Source: Modestobacter sp. (lineage in GTDB: Bacteria > Actinomycetota > Actinomycetes > Mycobacteriales > Geodermatophilaceae). Taken from it: 6,577 bases of DNA. The stretch is from assembly GCA_025963425.1 (NCBI GenBank), contig JAOPUQ010000129.1, forward strand, positions 1-6,577, in the 5' to 3' direction. The notes beneath the pieces are model-generated. The model saw nothing but the letters and a program-made list of their open reading frames with translations, was not told the DNA's origin and made no database searches. Of this stretch, positions 1-4,933 are shown piece by piece (position 1 is the first letter of the stretch; the number at the start of each line of letters is the position of its first letter). Position numbers and translations under genes: made by a program.

Positions 1-846
1 GGCGCTGGCCACGGCTTCGTTGATCTGGTTCTGCGAGATCGGGAAGGTGCGGACGGCCAGGTCCTGGATCTGGGTGAGTCCCTGGCCCACCTGGTCGGCG
101 AGGTCGTTGTAGCCGGCCGCGAACTGCTCGACCACCAGGGTGACGATCCCGGCGACCACGCCGAGGCCGACGATCAGCATGGTCAGGGCGGCCAGCGCGT
201 CGGGCCAGCCGTAGCGGCGCAGGGCGGCCGCGCCGGGCTGCAGGAGGGCGGCCAGCAGGAGGCCGATGAACACCGGGACGATGACGACGGTCAGGTAGGC
301 CGTGGCCTGCAACAGCAGGTAGAGCGCCGCGACGACCACCACGGCGCGCCAGGACCAGGCCGCGGCGACCCGTAGTCCGTTGGGTACGGACCGGTCGGCC
401 GCCCGCGGGACGTCCGGTCCCAGCAGGCTGCCGCGGCTGCGGTCCCGGCCCGGGCGCGGCGGAGGGCCGCCGGGTCGTGGCGGGCCGCTGATGCCGCCGG
501 GGACGTCGACGTCGGGCGCCCCCGGGACCGGTGAGCCGACCGCGGGGTCGCGACCGTCCCCCGAGCCGTCCCCCGAGCCGTCCCCCGAGCCGTTGACCTC
601 CGCCGTCGGGGCCGGCTCGGCCGCTGCCGTGCCGGCCAGGGGCGGGGACGCGACCCGGGTGATGGCGGCGACCCTCGCGGCGGGCCTGCCGTCGGCCGGC
701 CCGCTGATGTCGGGCTCGAGGTGCCCGTGCCGTTCGTCGTCCATGACCAGGACGACATGGGTGTCCGACCAGCCGTGGGGGTCCTGCTCGGCGGCCCGGA
801 TCCGCTCCCGGGCGCGCTCGATCAGGCGGATGGCCCGTCGGAACAT
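1..846 (-). CDS. AI-2E family transporter, N-terminal part (cut by left edge)
   Basis: The frame is open from an ATG at 846-844 to the window edge and gives the first 282 residues. A strong ribosome site, GGAGG at 851-855, lies five bases before the ATG and fixes the start. Residues 1 to about 45 are charged, starting MFRRAIRLIERARER. Residues 46 to about 155 are Pro/Gly/Ala-rich and probably disordered, with a (GSGD)3 repeat at about 86-97. Hydrophobic helices follow at about 167-187, 188-202 and 218-239. The stretch IVPVFIGLLLAALLQP, then a loop and the third helix, is typical of PF01594. After that comes a soluble segment containing DLADQVGQGLTQIQDL. Family members usually have about 350-400 residues, so the rest lies beyond the edge. 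Members are inner-membrane proteins variously linked to autoinducer export, ion antiport or polysaccharide-related transport. The name does not prove AI-2 transport. It is divergent from purB and has no evident link to purines. I am confident of the family; the substrate is unknown. Confidence 0.85.
   Translation of the reverse strand, partial: MFRRAIRLIERARERIRAAEQDPHGWSDTHVVLVMDDERHGHLEPDISGPADGRPAARVAAITRVASPPLAGTAAAEPAPTAEVNGSGDGSGDGSGDGRDPAVGSPVPGAPDVDVPGGISGPPRPGGPPPRPGRDRSRGSLLGPDVPRAADRSVPNGLRVAAAWSWRAVVVVAALYLLLQATAYLTVVIVPVFIGLLLAALLQPGAAALRRYGWPDALAALTMLIVGLGVVAGIVTLVVEQFAAGYNDLADQVGQGLTQIQDLAVRTFPISQNQINEAVASA
556..591. repeat. 12-bp tandem repeat, three exact copies
   Basis: The unit gtcccccgagcc occurs three times in a row at 556-567, 568-579 and 580-591. 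It lies inside the transporter gene and is a multiple of three, so copy number can change without a frameshift. On the minus strand it encodes (Gly-Ser-Gly-Asp)3, a flexible acidic linker within the disordered N-terminal tail. Confidence 0.9.
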
Positions 847-951
847 CGATCCTCCAGGCGGCCGGGTACGGGGGCTGGTCCAGCGTCGCAGGTCGTGCGG
901 GAGAATGACCCCCGTGGCGCTCCGAACTCACCAGTCCTCCCCGGTACCCGC
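847..951. promoter_or_regulatory. Divergent intergenic region, transporter / purB
   Basis: These 105 bases separate the divergent starts of the transporter and purB and must hold at least one promoter for each. No convincing -35/-10 pair is visible. Three things are seen. GGGTACGGGGG at 864-874 and CCCCGGTACCC at 939-949 form an inverted pair with one mismatch. A short dyad, GCTGG-T-CCAGC, lies at 874-884. A weak -10-like hexamer, GAGAAT at 901-906, is followed seven bases later by a GTG (914). That GTG opens a 13-codon frame ending in TGA at 953-955, which overlaps the purB ATG. No ribosome site precedes the purB ATG. Confidence 0.5.
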
Positions 952-2259
952 ATGATCGGCCGTTACACCCTGCCCGAGATGGGCCGCGTGTGGAGCGAGC
1001 AGCACAAGTACGAGCTGTGGTGCCGCGTGGAGACCCTCGTCCTGGAGGCGCACGCCGCCGCCGGCCGCGTGCCCGCCGACGTGGTCGAGCCGGTGCGCAA
1101 CGCGCCGCCGCCGACTCCCGAGCGGGTCGCCGAGATCGAGGAGACGACGCAGCACGACGTCATCGCCTTCCTCACCGCGTGGGCGGACAACACCGAACCC
1201 CGCTCGGCCGCGGCCTACGTGCACCACGGCATGACCTCCTCAGACCTGCTGGACACCGCGCTGGCGGTCCAGCTCACCGACGCCACCGACGTCCTGCTGG
1301 CCAAGGCCGACCGGCTGGTCGCCGCGCTGCGCGACCACGGGCTGGCCCACCGGCACACGCTCAAGGTCGGCCGCACCCACGGCGTGCACGCCGAGCCGGA
1401 CGTCTGGGGCCACCGCGTCGCCGACCTGGCCTTCGCCATGGCGCGCTCGCGCGACCGGCTGCGGGCGGCCCGGGCGTCGGTCGGGGTGGTGGCCATCTCC
1501 GGTGCGGTGGGCACCTACTCGCTCATCGACCCCGCCGTGGAGCGGCAGGTCGCCGAGGCCCTGGACCTGCGGGCGGCGGACGCCTCCACCCAGGTCGTCC
1601 TGCGCGACGGCATCAGCGAGTGGGTCGCCGCGCTGGCGATCATCGCCACCGTCTGCGAGACGGTGGCCCTGGAGGTCCGCCATGGGCAGCGCACCGAGGT
1701 GCGGGAGCTCTCCGAGGCCTTCGGCGCGGGCCAGAAGGGCTCCAGCGCGATGCCGCACAAGAAGAACCCGATCCGCTCCGAGCGCATCGCCGGCCTGGCC
1801 CGGGTGGTCCGGGCCGCGATCGTGCCGGTGATGGAGGGCATCCCGCTGTGGCACGAGCGGGACATCTCGCACTCCTCCACCGAGCGGGTCTTCCTGCCCG
1901 ACGCCGCGATCACCACCGACTACCTGCTGAACCTCACCGCGGGCCTGGTGGAGAACCTGGTCGTCGACGCCGAGCGGATGCGGGCCAACCTCGACTCCAC
2001 CGGCGGGCTGATCTACACCTCCGCGGTGCTGCTGGAACTGGTCGAGGGCGGCATGTCCCGCGAGCAGGCCTACGCGCTGGTGCAGACCGCCGCGATGGCG
2101 ACCTGGCAGGGCGGCACGCCCTTCCGAGAGACGCTGCGGCAGCAGGCCAAGGACGCCGGCGTGGCGCTGGACGAGGCCCGGCTGGACGAGATCTGCCGCC
2201 CGGAGCGGTACGTCGCCCACCTCGACCCGCTCTTCGAGCGGCTCGCCGCGCTGACATGA
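952..2259 (+). CDS. purB: Adenylosuccinate lyase
   Basis: A 435-residue member of the fumarase/aspartase superfamily. It removes fumarate from SAICAR to give AICAR and from adenylosuccinate to give AMP, as a cytoplasmic homotetramer. The protein follows the Bacillus subtilis type along its whole length. It has H68 in QHDVIAF, the HHGMTSSD motif at 91-98, H143 in GRTHGVHAEP (the expected general acid), the signature loop GSSAMPHKKNP with S264/S265 (catalytic serine) and K270, and WHERDISHSS at 300-309. The start MIGRYTLPEMGRVW matches the family N-terminus. The frame stays open upstream to 721, but that would run into the divergent transporter gene and add unrelated sequence. No Shine-Dalgarno precedes the ATG, so translation may be leaderless or coupled to a short upstream frame. 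The stop overlaps the purC start (ATGA). It is the compact form, unlike the longer (about 470 residues) M. tuberculosis enzyme. Confidence 0.97.
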   Translation: MIGRYTLPEMGRVWSEQHKYELWCRVETLVLEAHAAAGRVPADVVEPVRNAPPPTPERVAEIEETTQHDVIAFLTAWADNTEPRSAAAYVHHGMTSSDLLDTALAVQLTDATDVLLAKADRLVAALRDHGLAHRHTLKVGRTHGVHAEPDVWGHRVADLAFAMARSRDRLRAARASVGVVAISGAVGTYSLIDPAVERQVAEALDLRAADASTQVVLRDGISEWVAALAIIATVCETVALEVRHGQRTEVRELSEAFGAGQKGSSAMPHKKNPIRSERIAGLARVVRAAIVPVMEGIPLWHERDISHSSTERVFLPDAAITTDYLLNLTAGLVENLVVDAERMRANLDSTGGLIYTSAVLLELVEGGMSREQAYALVQTAAMATWQGGTPFRETLRQQAKDAGVALDEARLDEICRPERYVAHLDPLFERLAALT

Positions 2260-3125
2260 GCCCGCTGCCCTACGAGCTGGTTGCCCGCGGCAAGGTCCGC
2301 GAGGTCTACGCCGTGGACGACGAGCGGCTGCTACTGGTCGCCAGCGACCGGATCTCGGCCTACGACGCGGTGCTGCCCACCCCGATCCCGGACAAGGGCC
2401 GGGTGCTCACCGCGCTGTCGGTGTGGTGGTTCGACCAGCTCACCCCGGTGCTCGAGGCGCACGGGGCGGCCCACCACCTGATCAGCGCCACGGACGTGCC
2501 GGCCGAGGTGGCCGGCCGGGCGATGCTGGTCCACCGGCTGGAGATGGAGCCGGTCGAGTGCGTGGCCCGTGGCTACCTGTCCGGCTCCGGGACGGTCGAG
2601 TACCAGCGCACCGGCGCCATCCGGGACGTCGCCCTGCCGGCCGGGCTCGTGGAGGGGGCGCGGCTGCCCGAGCCGGTGTTCACGCCGTCCACCAAGGCCG
2701 AGGCCGGGCAGCACGACGAGGCGATCACCTTCGCCGAGGTGGTGGCCGCCGTCGGCGCCGAGCGGGCGGAGGCGCTGCGGGAGCTGACGCTGGCGCTCTA
2801 CCGGCGCGGGGCGGAGATCGCCGACGGCGCGGGGATCGTGCTGGCCGACACCAAGTTCGAGTTCGGCACCCGGCCCGGCACCGACGGTCTGGTCCTGGGG
2901 GACGAGGTGCTCACCCCGGACTCCTCGCGGTTCTGGCCGGCCCGCACCTGGTCGCCGGGAGCGGCGCAGCCCTCCTACGACAAGCAGTACGTGCGGGACT
3001 GGCTGACCAGCTCCGGCTGGGACCGGGTGTCCCCGCCGCCGGAGCTGCCCGAGGACGTCGTCGCGGCCACCCGCGAGCGGTACGTCGCCGCCTACGAGCA
3101 GCTCACCGGGACGCCGTTCGTCTGA
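2256..3125 (+). CDS. purC: SAICAR synthase (phosphoribosylaminoimidazole-succinocarboxamide synthase)
   Basis: A 289-residue cytoplasmic enzyme that joins CAIR and aspartate using ATP to make SAICAR, the substrate of the adjacent purB product. Family features run in order. GKVREVY at 12-18 lies in the N-terminal nucleotide-binding part, followed by ASDRISAYD at 29-37, PIPDKG, and the CVARGYLSGSG segment that contacts substrate. DTKFEFG is at 198-204, LGDEVLTPDSSRFW at about 214-227, and SYDKQYVRDWL around 240-250. Length is normal for the bacterial single-domain enzyme. The ATG at 2256 overlaps the purB stop by four bases, and only a weak purine run precedes it, so translation is probably coupled to purB. 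The same frame is open far upstream through purB, but this is a shadow of the GC-rich coding sequence. No key motif is missing. Confidence 0.97.
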   Translation: MSPLPYELVARGKVREVYAVDDERLLLVASDRISAYDAVLPTPIPDKGRVLTALSVWWFDQLTPVLEAHGAAHHLISATDVPAEVAGRAMLVHRLEMEPVECVARGYLSGSGTVEYQRTGAIRDVALPAGLVEGARLPEPVFTPSTKAEAGQHDEAITFAEVVAAVGAERAEALRELTLALYRRGAEIADGAGIVLADTKFEFGTRPGTDGLVLGDEVLTPDSSRFWPARTWSPGAAQPSYDKQYVRDWLTSSGWDRVSPPPELPEDVVAATRERYVAAYEQLTGTPFV

Positions 3126-3145
3126 GGGCACGAAACGGCTCGACC

Positions 3146-3190
3146 CACGCCGGGCACGGCACGTGCCGCGGTGTGATCCGGAGGATCGCG
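3146..3190. terminator. Hairpins in the convergent purC / PilZ gap
   Basis: The 72-base gap between the two convergent genes holds two possible hairpins. The first pairs CACGCCG (3146-3152) with CGGTGTG (3169-3175) with one G-U pair, enclosing the palindrome CGGCACGTGCCG (3157-3168). The second pairs 3172-3179 with 3183-3190 around a GGA loop, with core GATCC/GGATC and two G-U pairs at the outer end. They share bases 3172-3175, so they compete. No T-tract follows on either strand. A bidirectional terminator is inferred from position and pairing only. Confidence 0.35.
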
Positions 3191-3197
3191 ATTCGGC

Positions 3198-3857
3198 TCA
3201 GATGACGATCCCCCGGGACCGGGCGTTGCGCAGCGCGGTGAACACGTGCGAGCGGATCAGGTCCGTGGCCGCCTCCGGCAGCACGGTGAACTTCAGCGAC
3301 CACTCGTGCAGCGAGTCGGTGCGCGGCCGGCGCCGGACGAACTCCACCTGGGTCTCGAGCTGGTCGGAGTAGAGGTCGAGCACCAGCCCGATCGGCTGGC
3401 CGGCCTTGGGGAACGGGATGGACGCCCCGAGGTCGCCGTGCGGGCGGAAGACGCAGCGGAGCCCGCCCTCGCTGAGGTCCACCGTGCTGCCCACCAGCTC
3501 GGTGCGCCCGAACACGACGCGCACGGGCAGGCCGAGCGGAGCGCGGACGGCCTCCCGGCGCTGGGTGTGGGTGGCCTCGCCCTTGACCCGCACCTGCCAC
3601 AGCCGGTCGGCGGCGACGTCGACCATCACCGCCTGCACCGTCCGGAAGCCGTCGTCGGCCTGCCAGGACAGCTCGAGGAACTCCCCTCTGTCGACGTGGA
3701 CGGCTTCACCGACGTCGTTGCGCGCGACGGCCACGTGCAGGTTGTTGTCGCCGACCCGGCGCACGCGGCTGGTGAGGGCCTCGTCCTGCCCGAAGGGGAC
3801 GACGCTCAGCGCCGTCTCCGCGGCTGGGTAGTCGATGTTGGGTCGCCCGGTGACCAT
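3198..3857 (-). CDS. PilZ-domain c-di-GMP-binding protein
   Basis: A 219-residue soluble protein with no signal peptide or membrane segment. The C-terminal half is a PilZ domain. The RxxxR motif is R101-EAV-R105 in THTQRREAVR, and the D/NxSxxG motif is D127-L-S129-E-G-G132 in TVDLSEGG. Both sets of c-di-GMP-contacting residues are intact, so ligand binding is likely. Residues 15-90 form a beta-rich N-terminal region resembling the YcgR-like domain that precedes PilZ in flagellar-brake-type proteins. I infer this from layout only. The chosen ATG at 3857-3855 has a good ribosome site, GGAGG at 3864-3868, six bases upstream. The frame is open further upstream across purS, but that extension is a shadow. 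The gene runs against the purine genes, converging on purC and diverging from purS. A 23-bp palindrome lies 24 bases before its start. Its effector target is unknown; motility, secretion and exopolysaccharide are typical outputs for such proteins. Confidence 0.9.
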   Translation of the reverse strand: MVTGRPNIDYPAAETALSVVPFGQDEALTSRVRRVGDNNLHVAVARNDVGEAVHVDRGEFLELSWQADDGFRTVQAVMVDVAADRLWQVRVKGEATHTQRREAVRAPLGLPVRVVFGRTELVGSTVDLSEGGLRCVFRPHGDLGASIPFPKAGQPIGLVLDLYSDQLETQVEFVRRRPRTDSLHEWSLKFTVLPEAATDLIRSHVFTALRNARSRGIVI

Positions 3858-3881
3858 CCCGGCCCTCCCCGTGGTCTCGGC

Positions 3882-3904
3882 TGCACCGCCCGTCGGACGG
3901 TGCA
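3882..3904. promoter_or_regulatory. 23-bp near-perfect palindrome, operator-like
   Basis: The arms TGCACCG (3882-3888) and CGGTGCA (3898-3904) are exact inverted copies, and the inner triplets CCG and CGG around the central T3893 also pair. Ten of eleven base pairs match; only C3889/A3897 does not. It lies 24-47 bases upstream of the PilZ gene start and about 80 bases upstream of the purS -10 box. It could be an operator for a dimeric regulator, or a hairpin in the 5' leader of the PilZ transcript. A further half site, GTGCA, occurs at 3945-3949. Confidence 0.5.
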
Positions 3905-3930
3905 CTCCTGGAGATCTTCGACAGCTGGCC

Positions 3931-3979
3931 GGGTGACTACAGCCGTGCAGCGCCTCCCTGCCACCCCTTCGAGTCACCC
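3931..3979. repeat. Inverted repeat upstream of purS
   Basis: GGGTGACT at 3931-3938 and AGTCACCC at 3972-3979 are perfect 8-bp inverted copies with centres 41 bases apart. With one extra C in the right arm, pairing extends to CCGGGTGACT against AGTCACCCCGG. The right arm ends just before the likely purS -10 box. It may be a pair of regulatory sites or chance in GC-rich DNA. Confidence 0.35.
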
Positions 3980-3982
3980 CGG

Positions 3983-3988
3983 TACCCT
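3983..3988 (+). promoter_or_regulatory. Likely -10 box for purS (leaderless transcript)
   Basis: TACCCT fits the actinobacterial TANNNT -10 pattern. The GTG at 3996 starts after seven intervening bases, where transcription would be expected to begin. No ribosome site is visible before either possible start, which agrees with a leaderless mRNA. I see no good -35 hexamer at the usual spacing. Confidence 0.5.
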
Positions 3989-3995
3989 CGTGGCC

Positions 3996-4235
3996 GTGCA
4001 CCAGGTGGTCGTCGACGTCGTCCTGAAGCCCGAGATCTCCGACCCCCAGGGGCAGGCGGTGCTCGGCGCTCTCGGCCGGCTCGGCCACCCAGGCGTGCGG
4101 AGCGTCCGCCAGGGCAAGCACTTCGTACTGGAGGTCGACGGCGACCCCGACGAGGCAGAGCTGCGCGAGATCGCCGAGACGCTGCTGGCCAACCCCGTCA
4201 TCGAGGACGTCGAGCTGCACCTCCGTAACGACTGA
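3996..4235 (+). CDS. purS: FGAM synthase subunit PurS
   Basis: A 79-residue protein, the small dimeric subunit of the three-part formylglycinamidine ribonucleotide synthase. It bridges PurQ and PurL and is thought to help carry ammonia from one to the other. The sequence VVVDVVLKPEISDPQGQAV, then LGRLGHPGVRSVRQGKHFVLEVDGD and LLANPVIEDVELH, is the classic PurS pattern covering the whole family length. There are two in-frame GTG starts, 3990 and 3996. I prefer 3996 because it aligns with the N-terminus of the M. tuberculosis protein as I recall it and sits seven bases after a -10 box. Starting at 3990 would add only two residues. The gene is divergent from the PilZ gene and heads purS-purQ-purL. 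The stop lies 26 bases before purQ. An ACTGAAGG octamer is repeated at 4231-4238 (holding the stop) and 4246-4253 (part of the purQ ribosome site). Confidence 0.95.
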   Translation: MHQVVVDVVLKPEISDPQGQAVLGALGRLGHPGVRSVRQGKHFVLEVDGDPDEAELREIAETLLANPVIEDVELHLRND

Positions 4236-4261
4236 AGGCCCTACCACTGAAGGACAGTGCT

Positions 4262-4933
4262 GTGCGCATCGGTGTCATCACCTTCCCGGGCTCTCTGGAC
4301 GACGTCGACGCCGTACGCGCGGTGCGCCTGGCCGGCGGTGAGCCGGTCGCGCTCTGGCACGCCGACGACGACCTCCGCGCCGTCGACGCGGTCGTGCTCC
4401 CCGGCGGCTTCTCCTACGGCGACTACCTGCGGGCCGGCGCCATCGCCGCCCGGGCGCCGCTCATGCGCAGCGTCGTCGAGCGGGCGCACCAGGGCCTGCC
4501 GGTGCTGGGCATCTGCAACGGTTTCCAGGTGTTGTGCGAGGCCGGCCTGTTGCCCGGGGCGCTCACCCGCAACAGCCACCTGCACTTCCGCAACCGCGAC
4601 CAGGGCCTGCTGGTCGAGCGCGCCGACACCGCCTGGACGACGTCGTTCACGACCGGGCAGCAGATCGTCGTCCCGGTGAAGAACGGCGAGGGGCGCTACG
4701 TCGCCGCCGACGCCGAGCTGGACCGGCTGGAGGGCGAGGGGCGGGTCGTCGTCCGTTACGCCGGGGGCAACCCCAACGGCAGCTCCCGGGACATCGCCGG
4801 CGTGACCAGCGCCGACGGCCGGGTGGTCGGCCTGATGCCGCACCCCGAGCACGCGGTCGAGGACCTCACCGGCCCCTCGGTCGACGGGTTGGGCTTCTTC
4901 ACCTCGATCCTGGCTGCGGCGGTGGCGGCGTGA
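4262..4933 (+). CDS. purQ: FGAM synthase glutaminase subunit PurQ
   Basis: A 223-residue class I glutamine amidotransferase. It hydrolyses glutamine and passes ammonia to PurL, which uses it with ATP to turn FGAR into FGAM. The catalytic triad is visible: nucleophile C85 in LGICNGFQVL, with H194 and E196 in MPHPEHAVED. PGGFSYGDYLRAGAIA, near residues 48-63, is typical of PurQ. NGEGRYV and GNPNGSSRDIAGV are also family hallmarks. The GTG start has an AAGGA ribosome site at 4250-4254, seven bases upstream, the clearest in this operon half. The start MRIGVITFPGSLDD fits the family. Length is normal. The stop TGA overlaps the purL GTG (GTGA), so the two subunits are probably co-translated. All three partners being adjacent in order supports the three-protein PurSQL complex. 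Confidence 0.97.
   Translation: MRIGVITFPGSLDDVDAVRAVRLAGGEPVALWHADDDLRAVDAVVLPGGFSYGDYLRAGAIAARAPLMRSVVERAHQGLPVLGICNGFQVLCEAGLLPGALTRNSHLHFRNRDQGLLVERADTAWTTSFTTGQQIVVPVKNGEGRYVAADAELDRLEGEGRVVVRYAGGNPNGSSRDIAGVTSADGRVVGLMPHPEHAVEDLTGPSVDGLGFFTSILAAAVAA

Noticed and set aside
721..951. Upstream in-frame extension of purB starting at ATG 721
   Set aside because: It would overlap about 125 bases of the divergent transporter gene, which has a strong ribosome site, and the added residues do not resemble any PurB N-terminus.
380..955. Plus-strand frame opposite the transporter tail
   Set aside because: It is antisense to the transporter and reads as Arg/Ser/Pro low complexity. Only its last 13-16 codons, beyond the transporter, are kept as a possible upstream frame.
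990..2255. Long open stretch in the purC frame running through purB, suggesting a fusion
   Set aside because: The translation is Arg/Gly/Pro/Ala-rich low-complexity sequence typical of an off-frame read of GC-rich coding DNA, and the purB frame shows full family motifs.
3157..3168. Perfect 12-bp palindrome CGGCACGTGCCG as a separate operator
   Set aside because: It lies between two convergent 3' ends, away from any promoter, and fits better as the inner stem of a hairpin.
3858..4247. Upstream extension of the PilZ frame across purS on the minus strand
   Set aside because: It lies antisense to clear purS coding sequence, has no family similarity that I can see, and a good ribosome site marks the ATG at 3857.
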